Assembly (NCBI RefSeq): GCF_000834635.1
Contig: NZ_JXQV01000030.1
Location: 434,001 to 498,000 of the forward strand
Length of the DNA stretch: 64,000 nt
Source: Agrobacterium tumefaciens
GTDB taxonomy: Bacteria > Pseudomonadota > Alphaproteobacteria > Rhizobiales > Rhizobiaceae
Direction: 5' to 3'
The notes under the pieces were generated by a model. It was not told the origin of the DNA. It ran no database searches and saw nothing but the letters and a program-made list of their open reading frames with translations. Shown here in pieces: positions 1-9,300 of this stretch. The stretch's first letter is position 1. The number at the start of each line of letters is the position of its first letter. Position numbers and translations under genes: made by a program.

Positions 1-204
1 CCCGGCAACGATCTTTTCAACGACATCGAAGGCCACGCCATAATCAACCGTGTTTTTGATGTCATCCGTTTCCAGAGCGTCGCCAGCCTCGACTTCCATT
101 TCCGCATCAACGAAAAAGCGCTGACCAAGCGTTTCTTCCTGCTCCAGCAGCCCATGGCGGGCGAAGAACGAACAGTTTTTCAGCACTATCGTGTAACGGC
201 TCAT
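1..204 (-). CDS. folB: Dihydroneopterin aldolase FolB (3' end outside window)
   Basis: The first 68 codons of the gene lie here; the C-terminus runs off the left edge. The translation begins MSRYTIVLKNCSFFARHGLL, followed by an EEETLGQRFFVDAEMEV-like strand, which is the FolB signature: FxxxHG near the start, then GQ-x-F-x-V-D. FolB cleaves dihydroneopterin to 6-hydroxymethyl-dihydropterin and glycolaldehyde in cytosolic folate synthesis. It lies 10 bp downstream of folP on the same strand, so the two are very likely co-transcribed and catalyse nearby steps of one pathway. The ATG at 202-204 is the natural start. The family is normally about 120 residues, so roughly half is missing. Confidence 0.9.
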   Translation of the reverse strand, partial: MSRYTIVLKNCSFFARHGLLEQEETLGQRFFVDAEMEVEAGDALETDDIKNTVDYGVAFDVVEKIVAG

Positions 205-214
205 CTCATCCACC

Positions 215-1066
215 TTAATTCTTGTTCTTGTGCTTTAGAACCGCATCAGCAATCGACAACGCGTCGCGTGTCATCGCCACATTATGTACGCGAAAAATCA
301 CCGCTCCCGCCAGCCTTAGAATGGCCGTTGTGGCCGCGGTTCCAACATCGCGCTCCTCCGCACCGTCCCTGCCGGTCAGCGCACCGATGAACCGCTTGCG
401 GGAGGTGCCGGCCAGAATAGGCAATCCAAAGCCGCCAAGCTCATCGAAACGCGACATCAACGCAATGTTTTCGTCCGTATCCTTGGCAAAGCCAAAGCCC
501 GGATCGAGCACGATCGCATTTCGCGCGATGGCGGCCTGCTGCGCAATCTCGAGCGATCGGTTAAGAAATGCGAACTGGTCTTCAACGACATCCGGCAGTT
601 TCTCGCGATCGCGCCCCGTATGCATGATGCAGACACCGGCTTGCGTGGCCGCCACAACATTAGCCATATCAGGGTCTTTCTGAAGCCCGTAGACATCGTT
701 GACGATGTGCGCGCCAGCCTCTATCGCCAGTCTTGCGGTCGATGCGCGGTAGGTATCGATGGAAAGCAGCGCGTCCGTCTCTTTCGCCAACCGTTCGATG
801 ACAGGTAGCACCCGGTCCTGCTCTTCCTGCTCGGTCACGGCGTCAGCGCCCGGACGGGTCGATTCACCGCCGATATCGATGATATGGGCGCCCTCTTTCA
901 CGCAGGCCAAGGCGTGCGCGAAGGCTTGGTCAGCGGCCAGAAATCGTCCGCCGTCGGAAAAAGAATCCGGCGTTGCGTTCACGATTGCCATGATAAGGCC
1001 ATCCCCATCAAGTTTCAGGGATCGCCCATGCCCGACTTGCCACCCATTGTCACTGGCTGTTATCAC
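215..1066 (-). CDS. folP: Dihydropteroate synthase
   Basis: This 283-residue protein condenses 6-hydroxymethyl-dihydropterin diphosphate with p-aminobenzoate to give dihydropteroate; it is the sulfonamide target. Visible DHPS motifs: NATPDSFSDGG (about residues 30-40), DIGGESTRPGA (64-74), the DPGFGFAKD pterin-site loop, GTSRKRFIG, and RVHNV near the C-terminus. The length is normal for a bacterial FolP TIM barrel. It is followed 10 bp later by folB on the same strand, making a folP-folB unit. The start at 1066 is the first ATG in frame; a later start is possible because the first 20 residues are weakly conserved in the family. Confidence 0.96.
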   Translation of the reverse strand: MITASDNGWQVGHGRSLKLDGDGLIMAIVNATPDSFSDGGRFLAADQAFAHALACVKEGAHIIDIGGESTRPGADAVTEQEEQDRVLPVIERLAKETDALLSIDTYRASTARLAIEAGAHIVNDVYGLQKDPDMANVVAATQAGVCIMHTGRDREKLPDVVEDQFAFLNRSLEIAQQAAIARNAIVLDPGFGFAKDTDENIALMSRFDELGGFGLPILAGTSRKRFIGALTGRDGAEERDVGTAATTAILRLAGAVIFRVHNVAMTRDALSIADAVLKHKNKN

Positions 1067-1196
1067 CTAACTTCAAGCCTTTCCGGAATAACGGAGTGCA
1101 TGCCATCAATACCGTTACCACTCCGTCCAGCGAACTGGACATCATCTGGCGTTCTATGCCGGAATCATTCTCCAAGTTCAACCGGAAGGCCGGGAA

Positions 1197-1823
1197 ATGA
1201 AGAACCAGTCACACATGCTTCGTGCTGTTGTTTTCGGTGTCATGTTTTTGTCTGCGACACAGATCGCAAATTCCGCGGCGGTCGTCAGCAAGTCCTTCTC
1301 CTACTTCAAGATCGGTGGAAAAACCGCAGAGGATTTGGACCGCGAATTGTCCCGCCACGGGCCTTTGACAAAAGCGACGGGAGCCCGACATCCCGGTGCA
1401 ACCGAGATCAAGTTCGGTGGCGAGTTAAGCTACGTCGAGAAGGGCACACTGTGCGCCGTCGGCTCAGTCAAGGTCACGCTGCACACCAAGATCCTTCTGC
1501 CGCGATGGACCAATCGTCGGCGCACCTCGGCGGACCTTGCTCTGATCTGGGACACACTGGCATCAGACATCAAGCGACACGAAGAACGACACGCCGAGAT
1601 TGCCCGCACCTATGCGCGCTTGCTGGACCAGAAACTGCAGGCGCTTCAGCCGCAGCCAGATTGTGAGAAGATGCAGGCACTCGTCACGCAGACGACGCGG
1701 AGCGTCATGGAAGAGCACGACAAGGACCAACTTCGGTTTGATATCGTGGAGTCGAAAAACTTCGACGCGCGCATGACACGACTATTGAAGCACAGAATTT
1801 CCCGGTCAGCACCTGAGCTCTAG
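1197..1823 (+). CDS. Secreted DUF922 putative Zn-dependent protease
   Basis: A 208-residue protein with an N-terminal signal peptide (hydrophobic residues about 8-22, likely cleavage after the ANSAA stretch), so probably periplasmic. HEERH at residues 128-132 fits an HExxH zinc-metalloprotease motif, and the layout (N-terminal beta-rich part, HExxH helix, C-terminal helix) matches the DUF922 family, annotated as putative Zn-dependent proteases. The substrate is unknown and I infer none. It stands alone, divergent from folP across about 130 bp. An AAGGCCGGGA stretch just before the ATG can act as ribosome binding site. Confidence 0.72.
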   Translation: MKNQSHMLRAVVFGVMFLSATQIANSAAVVSKSFSYFKIGGKTAEDLDRELSRHGPLTKATGARHPGATEIKFGGELSYVEKGTLCAVGSVKVTLHTKILLPRWTNRRRTSADLALIWDTLASDIKRHEERHAEIARTYARLLDQKLQALQPQPDCEKMQALVTQTTRSVMEEHDKDQLRFDIVESKNFDARMTRLLKHRISRSAPEL

Positions 1824-1989
1824 AATGCATGATTCAAAAAGCACTTATAGGTAAATCTTAAAGCATTGTCGCAACCGGGAAAACCGCCTCTCAGAGAATG
1901 AAATGATCGTTGATTTCTTGCTATGGATGCAACGATCCGACTCGGCCATTATCAGGCCAACACAGTTTCAATCTCCCCCTTCATGGCTC

Positions 1990-2090
1990 CTCCGGCGCGT
2001 CCTGGGCACCAAGCATATATCTATATGCCTGAGAGTGATGCGCCTACCTTGCCTCGCTTCTCCTGAGAACGGAAGGCGAGGTTTTTTCTG
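1990..2090 (+). ncRNA. Candidate structured small RNA ending in an intrinsic terminator
   Basis: The gap between the DUF922 gene and the ferredoxin gene holds two consecutive hairpins and no plausible ORF. Hairpin 1: GGCGCGTC (1994-2001) pairs with GATGCGCC (2037-2044), eight pairs including one G-U, enclosing an inner hairpin GCATATA (2013-2019) with TATATGC (2022-2028). Hairpin 2: CCTCGC (2052-2057) pairs with GCGAGG (2076-2081) and runs straight into TTTTTT (2082-2087), a Rho-independent terminator. Such architecture is typical of rhizobial trans-acting sRNAs. I cannot assign it to a named Rfam family. The 5' end is a guess. It could instead be just the terminator of the DUF922 mRNA, 230 bp upstream. 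Confidence 0.5.
2052..2087 (+). terminator. Rho-independent terminator
   Basis: CCTCGC and GCGAGG form the base of a stem, extended inward by TTCT/GGAA pairs with one bulge, followed by six T. It ends the candidate sRNA and also blocks plus-strand read-through into the convergent ferredoxin gene. Confidence 0.75.
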
Positions 2091-2106
2091 TTGCAATGTC
2101 TGGCTA

Positions 2107-2427
2107 TCAGCCCTGCCGCTCTGGCACATGAACGACAAGGCCATCAAGCGCATCGCTCATTTTGATCTGACAGGAAAGACGCGACGTCGGGCGAACGTCG
2201 AATGCAAAATCCAGCATGTCTTCTTCCATCGGCTCTGGCGCGCCGACGCGCTCTGCCCAGGCATCATCAACATAGACGTGACAGGTGGCACACGCACAGG
2301 CACCACCGCATTCGGCATCGATACCCGGTACGGAGTTGCGCATGGCGGTTTCCATCACGGTGGAGCCATTGCTAACGTCGAATTCATGCGACGTGCCGTC
2401 AAAAGCAACGATAGTCAGTTTGGTCAT
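2107..2427 (-). CDS. 2Fe-2S ferredoxin, adrenodoxin type
   Basis: A 106-residue plant/vertebrate-type ferredoxin that carries single electrons in the cytosol. Cluster ligands are C40, C46, C49 (C-x5-C-x2-C within [11 protein letters not shown]) and C86 (RLSCQI). The spacing and the trailing CHVYV are those of the adrenodoxin/putidaredoxin branch, which serves P450s or Fe-S cluster assembly; the partner cannot be read from here. The open frame extends upstream to 2562, but that extension has no ferredoxin similarity and overlaps the Hpt gene, so I take the ATG at 2425-2427 ([11 protein letters not shown]). Confidence 0.93.
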   Translation of the reverse strand: MTKLTIVAFDGTSHEFDVSNGSTVMETAMRNSVPGIDAECGGACACATCHVYVDDAWAERVGAPEPMEEDMLDFAFDVRPTSRLSCQIKMSDALDGLVVHVPERQG

Positions 2428-2552
2428 GTAGGGAATCCAGAACGAGTGTTTGAGAATGTTTCTAAACAAATAGAAAGGCCGGGTCCGCTTGGCAACCCGC
2501 GATGTGGCTACCAATGCAAAACCGGCCTCAAAAAGCCCGTCTCTAACCGTGA

Positions 2553-2921
2553 TTAACGGCACAATTTCAAAATGAAGTTCTCTGCTTCAACAACGGAAAC
2601 GGCCACTTTTGCCAAGGCGGCACTGTCCTTGCTGTTATTTTCAACGGCCTCAGCCGCAGCAGAGACGCCGAAAGCGCCCACCGCATCTGCCGAACCCTTG
2701 AGACGATGCGCAATGGCTTTGATCTGATCATCATCGGCTGTCGCGAGATCGTGCAGCAAAGCCCGTGCATTGCGGGTAAACAACTGAAGAATCTCTATCT
2801 CCAGATCCTTGTCACCCATCGTCTGACGGGACAGATGCGCGAAATCAATTGGCTTGCTCTTGGCGGGCGTGGCGGGCACGCCATTATCAGGACCTTCAAA
2901 TGCAATATTTGGCACTGCCAT
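2553..2921 (-). CDS. Stand-alone histidine phosphotransfer (Hpt) domain protein
   Basis: A 122-residue all-helical protein. [13 protein letters not shown] (residues 71-83) is the Hpt signature, with H72 the expected phospho-acceptor, preceded by a [12 protein letters not shown] helix typical of Hpt bundles. Such proteins relay phosphate between the receiver of a hybrid kinase and a response regulator. No kinase gene is adjacent, so its partners lie elsewhere; two receiver-only proteins at 24.2-25.6 kb are candidates by content only. The N-terminal 25 residues are low-complexity and Pro/Ala-rich. It ends about 125 bp before the ferredoxin start and may share its transcript. Confidence 0.88.
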   Translation of the reverse strand: MAVPNIAFEGPDNGVPATPAKSKPIDFAHLSRQTMGDKDLEIEILQLFTRNARALLHDLATADDDQIKAIAHRLKGSADAVGAFGVSAAAEAVENNSKDSAALAKVAVSVVEAENFILKLCR

Positions 2922-3398
2922 CTTGTAGAATCCCTATTTTGGATCAGTTTCTTGTTTTGAGGCACATATGTTCCGCAGTTAAGCAGGCTAAGGCTCCCAA
3001 GAGCTTAAATTGCGGCGCGCGTGCCGTGAAAATCTTTCCCTATGGTTAATTTATGTTAAACATATACGGAACAAGGTGTTCAGCGCGCTGGCGAGGTTTA
3101 AAAACTGTTAACAAACCGCCACTTGGCCAAGTGCGGGATGCTGCGTTAATTGTTTCAAAGCCGCAAATGTGTCACTACGATACTGCTGTGATCCACAACC
3201 TCAGTTCGAGTTTTGTGAATCCGGCATATGAATGTAGTTTACCCGGGAGCTTGGGGAACAGCTCTCAGAAATTAGTAAGACACGAGGCACTATATACCGG
3301 CTGGTATCGTGTCTCGAGGCGTGATGGCGGAAACCCGTAGCGGGCGGCAAACGGGTCAACGGCATGAGGCCGGGCGTATAGTAACGAGGCGTAACCGC
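2922..3398. other. Intergenic region upstream of the GPR-like gene, divergent promoters
   Basis: About 480 bp between the minus-strand Hpt gene and the giant plus-strand gene, with no credible ORF and higher AT content than the surroundings. It must carry promoters for both genes. Two TTAA-N6-TTAA pairs are visible, at 3046-3059 and 3098-3112. They resemble CtrA half-sites but are one base short of the usual N7 spacing. No clear -35/-10 pair or hairpin stands out. Confidence 0.5.
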
Positions 3399-6300
3399 AT
3401 GGCGAATAACAAGATTAGCGACTCGATTGACGAGACTGCATTTCAGGCATTGGAAGATGCCTTGCAGCTTGGCGCATACGAAAATCAGCCGGAGCCTCGG
3501 AAAAAGTCCGCTCCAAAGCCTGCGGAGCGCAAAGTGCAAGAACCAACAAGAGCAGCAGAACGCCCTAATCCCCGCGCTGCGGAAGCCCCGCAACAGCCAC
3601 GACCTGTGCCTGAGCAGGCAGCACCGAGATCACCATCTCTGGAAGCGGCCAATGATGGCTCGAAACGCAGCCCGGCCATGATCCTGAAGTCGCTCGATGC
3701 TGGCTCTATCGCAGGGGCATTGCGCAATGCTTCTATCGTTTCCGTATTTTGGGCCGTCGCTGGAGTAGGCCTTGCAAATGTTATCTATGGCAACCTGATC
3801 TGGAATGTCGGTTCTCTGGCAGAACTGCTGGCTGTTCCCGGTGTCATGGCCATCTTCATTGGCATCATCGTGCCAATCATGCTGTTTTTTGCTTTCGCCA
3901 TTATGATGGCCCGCGCCAAGGATCTTCGCAACGCAGCGCGCTCCATGGCTGAAGTTGCATTGCGCCTTTCTGAGCCTGAAACCGTTGCATCAGATCGCAT
4001 CATGTCCGTCGGTCAGGCCGTCCGCCGCGAAGTATCCGCGATGAATGACGGCATCGAGCGCACCATTGCCCGTGCGACCGAGCTTGAAACCCTCGTTCAT
4101 TCCGAGGTCAATGCGCTTGAGCGTAGCTATGCCGATAATGAATTGCGTGTTCGCAGCCTCGTTCAGGAACTGAGCGCAGAGCGCGACGCCATCATCAATC
4201 ACGCAGAACGCATCCGCACCTCCATCGTCGGCGCGCAGGATCAGATCAAGGAAGAACTCTCCATCGTTGGAGAAGAGCTTTCCATGCGTCTCGCGACCAG
4301 CGGCGAAGCCTTTGCCTCGATGATCGACACGCGGTCTGCCGCCCTTCTCGAAAAATCGCGCATTTCGTCAGAAGCAATGGGCAGCCTCATCGCCGCCAAG
4401 ACGGACAACCTTCTCAAGGCGCTGAACACATCAGGCGCATCCATTTCCAACGAATTCGATCTACGCCTGCACGATCTCAGCACGACGCTGGATGAGCGCG
4501 GCCGCCTGCTTCTGGACCAGTTCGCAACCCAGGCATCCACCCTGAGCAGCGGAACGGAAAACCTCAATAAGTCGCTCGAAGAACGCACGCGTCTTCTCAA
4601 TGATATCCTGTCCAAGCGCACGCTGGAAATCGGCCAGAACATCGAGCGCGGCCAGGAAATCATCGGCGGTTCGCTCGACAACGTTCTCGATAAGCTTTCG
4701 GAAACGCTGGAACAGAAGGGCCTGTCCTTCCGCCAGAGCCTGCAGAGTTCGACAGACGATGCCATCATGGATCTCGATCTGCGCTCCGGTCTATTCGAAG
4801 AAAAGCTGCAGACAACCGTTGGCCTCGTCAACTCGGCCTTCGATGAGCACGTTGCCGAATTTGCCACTGCATTCGATCAGCGCGCTGGCAGTCTCGATAG
4901 CAAGTTGATGGAAAGCCTCGCCCGGATCAATGAAACGGTTTCCGGCGGCACTGAGTCCATCGATGGCGTACTGAACTCGGGTATCGATCGCCTCAACACC
5001 ACCCTCACCGACCAGTCATTCGCTCTCGCCACCACACTTGGCACCGGCCAGGAAATGCTGGAAAGCTCGTTCGAAGGCCACACTCGTGAACTGAGCGACG
5101 CAATCGGCAAGCGCACGGCTGAAATCACCGGCGCATTCAACACAACACATGAGCAGATCGATACCGTTCTGGCCGAACGCAGCGCCGCCCTGTTTGGTGC
5201 GCTTTCCACCAGCCAGGATCGTTTCGACAATGCCCTTGCCAGCCGCACCGAAGCTATCACGGGTTCTGTGTCCGGCACGGCGCAACATCTTGCAGCCCTG
5301 CTGGAAGAGCGCGCCGCTGCCATCAACAACATCGTGGCCGATGTCGAACGCCGTCTGGCCGAGACCCTCGACAGCCGTGCAGCAGCCATCACTGGCGCCG
5401 TTTCTGGCGTCGAAGAGCGCCTGGCAGATACGCTCGATGTGCGCACCGCAGCCATACAGCAGGCTGTTGCGGGCGTTGAAGACCGCATCGCAGACACGCT
5501 CGAAAGCCGTACCGCTGCCCTCGCCCATGTTGTGTCCGGCGCCGAAGAGCGGATCACGGATGCTCTCGACAGCCGCACAATGGCGCTCGATATGGCGTTC
5601 TCCACAGCCGAAGAGCGTCTGTCTGAAACATTGGACAGCCGCACCAGCACATTGACCAGCGCGGTTTCCGGCGTCGAAACCCGCATCGCGGAATCGATTG
5701 ATAGCCGTACAGCTGCTCTGAGCAACGTCGTAGCCGGTGTCGAAGACCGCATCGCAGACGCACTCGACAGCCGCACCATGGCGCTCGATATGGCGTTTTC
5801 CACTGCCGAAGAACGCCTGTCCGAGACCCTGGATAGCCGTACAGTCGCATTGACCGGCGCGGTTTCGGGCGTCGAAACACGTATTGCAGAAACGCTTGAT
5901 AGCCGCACGGCAGCTCTCAGCAGCGTCGTATCCGGTGTTGAAGACCGCATCGCGGACGCTCTCGACAGCCGCACCATGGCACTCGATATGGCGTTCTCCA
6001 CAGCTGAAGAGCGTCTGTCTGAAACATTGGACAGCCGGACCAACGCGCTGAATTCTGCGGTCGCTGGGGCAGAAGAACGCATTGCCGACACGCTTGACAG
6101 CCGCACAATGGCTATCGACATGGCGTTTTCGGGTGCTGAGGAGCGCATTGCAGAATCTCTCGACACCAGAACTGCGGCGCTGAACACGATCGTGTCCGGC
6201 GTTGAAAGCAAAATTTCCAATACGATTCAGACCGGAACAACCGCACTTTCCAACGCCGTCACAGGCGTGGAAGATCGCATCGCTGAAACGCTCGATAGCC

Positions 6301-9300
6301 GCACGGCAGCCTTGAGCATCGTTGTCGCCGGTGTTGAAGAGCGGATTGCCGACACCCTCGACAGCCGCACCATGGCGATCGATATGGCATTCTCCGGCGC
6401 GCAAGAGCGCCTTACAGAGACACTGGATGCGCGCACAACGTCGCTGTCCGGCATTGTCTCCGGTATGGAAACTCGTATCGCCGATACGCTTGATGGCCGC
6501 ACCGCGGCCTTGTCCAGCGTCGTATCTGGCGTCGAAGAGCGCCTTGCCGATACGTTGGACAGCCGCACAATGGCTATCGATATGGCATTTTCTGGTGCAG
6601 AAGAGCGTATCGCGGCCTCTCTCGATACCCGCACTGCCGCTTTGAACACCGTCGTTTCCACTGCTGAAGAGCGCATCGCCGATACCCTCGATAGCCGGGC
6701 GATGTCCTTCGATATGGCATTTTCTGGCGCCGAGGAGCGTATCGCAGCCTCTCTCGATAGCCGCACTGCCGCTTTGAACACCGTCGTTTCCAGCGCTGAA
6801 GAGCGCATTGCAGATACGCTCGACAGCCGAGCGATGTCCTTCGATATGGCATTCTCGAGTGCAGAAGAGCGGCTTGCCGAAACCCTTGATGCCCGCGCAT
6901 CTTCTCTCAGCAGCGTTGTTGCTGGCGTCGAAGGACGCATCGCCGACACGCTGGAAAGCCGCACAACTGCGCTTGCAAACGCAGTATCCGGCGTCGAGGA
7001 CCGCATTGCCGACGCACTCGACAGCCGTGCTATGGCAATCGACATGGCGATTTCAGGTGCGGAAGAGCGCATCACGGAAACGCTCGATAATCGCACCGAG
7101 ACCCTCACCCGGTCTGTCGCAAATGCGGAACAGCGTCTTTCGTCTACAGCTTCTACCATCGAGGAAGCGCTTTCCGTCGGACATCTTCGTCTGGACACCA
7201 TGCTTGGCATCCAGGCCGATGCGATCACCAGAACGGTGGAGCGCAACAGTGGGCTGATCGAGGAAACCGTTGGATCAGCGGCAACGCGGATCGAAACCGC
7301 AGTAGAAGGCGGCGTGGGCCGATTTGCGGGCACCATGGAAACCGGCGTTTCCCGCATCGAGAACAACCTTGTTTCATCGCACGACTTGCTGCGCGGCACA
7401 CTCGACCAGCATCACTCCGCACTCAGCGAAACGCTTGGCTCTGCGCGGGAGCGCATCAGCGACCTGCTATCCGAGCAGTCCATGTCGATTGGCACAACAA
7501 TCGCATCGAGCGCAAGCATGCTGGAAATGTCGCTTGAGAATCAGCAGGAGGCCATTCAGCGCACGATAGACGCCAGTGGCGCGACGCTTGAACAGCGCAT
7601 GCGCAACAGTGCGGGTGCCGTCGTCGAAAAAATCGATGAAGCCACCAGAGAAATTGGTGGCGCGGCTGACGCCCTCACCGCCCGCGTCGAGGAAACCGTC
7701 GGTCAAGTCGCCGTTCGTCTGGATCAGACCGGTGCGCGCCTCGAAAGCAACATCGACAGCTTGCAGACCCGTATCCAGACCGATCTCGGTAACGTCAATG
7801 CAACAATCGAAGATGCCGGTCGCAAGATTTCCGAAACGTTTGACGGTAAAACCGCAGAGCTTGTACGCTCAAGCGACGACGCAACACAGCGCATAGCAGG
7901 CGTTTTGGACACCGGGGCAGCCCGCATTGACGAGCGCCTCGGCACCATGGACCGCGCCCTGAATATCGGCCTCGATAATGTCAACCGCACCATCGAAGGC
8001 AAGGCGACCAACCTCGCTGTCAGCCTGCGCGATGCTGTTGTGAACGCTACCGAGACAATGGGTGGCGAAGCCCTTCGCTCGACCGAATTGCTGGCGAAAA
8101 CAGGCTCTGAATTTGCCGATCAGATTAAATCGCGCAACGATGAATTTGCACGCGCCATTGAGCAGCGTTCCGATGAAATCGTTGGCCGTATGTCTGATGC
8201 CCAGGTTCGCATGTCGGGTCAGGCAGTCGCTGTGGCCCAGACCTTCTCCGAAGCTGGCAATGCCATCGTCAACAAGGTTGCAGAAGCTGAAGCCATTGTT
8301 CGCACACAGGTCGGCGCCATTTCCGAGACTTTGGCGGGCGTGGAAAGCTCTCTCGATGCACGTGGGGAATCCATCCGCTCGACACTCGATTCGCGAACAC
8401 GTGAACTCAACTCCATGCTTGCCAGCCGCTCCGCTGAGCTGTCGCGTCTCATCGAAGAGAAGGCCAAGCCTATCGTCAGCGAGTTCTCGACAATCGGTAA
8501 CAATGCGGCTGAAAAGATCGTGACTGCCGCACAGCAGAGCGCGAACCTTCTGGTCGAAAGCAACAGCGGTATGGCTCAACTGGTCGAGCAGGCCATTGAT
8601 GACTATTCCAAGGCGAGCAGCGATGCGGCAAACCGCTTGGTTGCCGCTACTCGTCAGAGCACGACGATGCTGACAGAAACGCATTCCGGCATGACGAATG
8701 TCGTGACGGGCGCCGTTGATAACCTCAACGTAGCCGTTGCGCGTGCCTCTCAGGAATTCAAGGCGGCGGATCAGTCGCTCAGCACAGCGACCTCCAGCTT
8801 CTCGGATTCCGCTTCACGTGCCGCCGATATGGTGTCCAGCTCCAGCCGCCTGCTGGAAGGCAAAATCGACCGCCTCTCCAACATTTCGGGCCAGACTCTT
8901 ACGCAGGTTGCAGGGATCGTAGATCGCTTCGAGGAACATTCATCCGTTCTGTCGCAGGCCTCGGAGCTCCTCAACGCCGCACAGACAAGCCTGGTCGGCA
9001 CGTTGGAAGAACGTCAGGAAGCCCTGCGGACATTGTCTGTCGGATTGCTAACCCGTTCGGAAGAAATCGAAAACTCGATGCGCGATGTCATGGGCGTCGT
9101 TGAACAGACCCTCGCACAGGCTGAACAGCGTTCTGCCAACGTGGCAGGCAATCTGCGAAACAACCTTAGCACTTCATTCGATGACATTGGCCGCTCGCTC
9201 GACGAGACCGAACAGCGGGCAAAGTCTGCAGCCGAAAACATGCGCGGCGCACTTCAGTCTGCGGGCGAAGATGCAAGCCGCTCTATCGAAGGCACGATGG

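Noticed and set aside
4877..6404. Long antisense open frames (447 and 462 codons) opposite the GPR-like gene repeats
   Set aside because: They come from the periodic 66-bp repeat and the high GC codon bias, have no family features, and run inside a clearly coding sense frame.
5352..7133. Possible CRISPR-like array
   Set aside because: Repeats are contiguous 66-bp coding units with no unique spacers between them, and no cas genes are nearby.
6227..7399. Another 390-codon antisense frame opposite the repeats
   Set aside because: Same cause; repetitive composition mirrors the sense repeat, with no recognisable domain.
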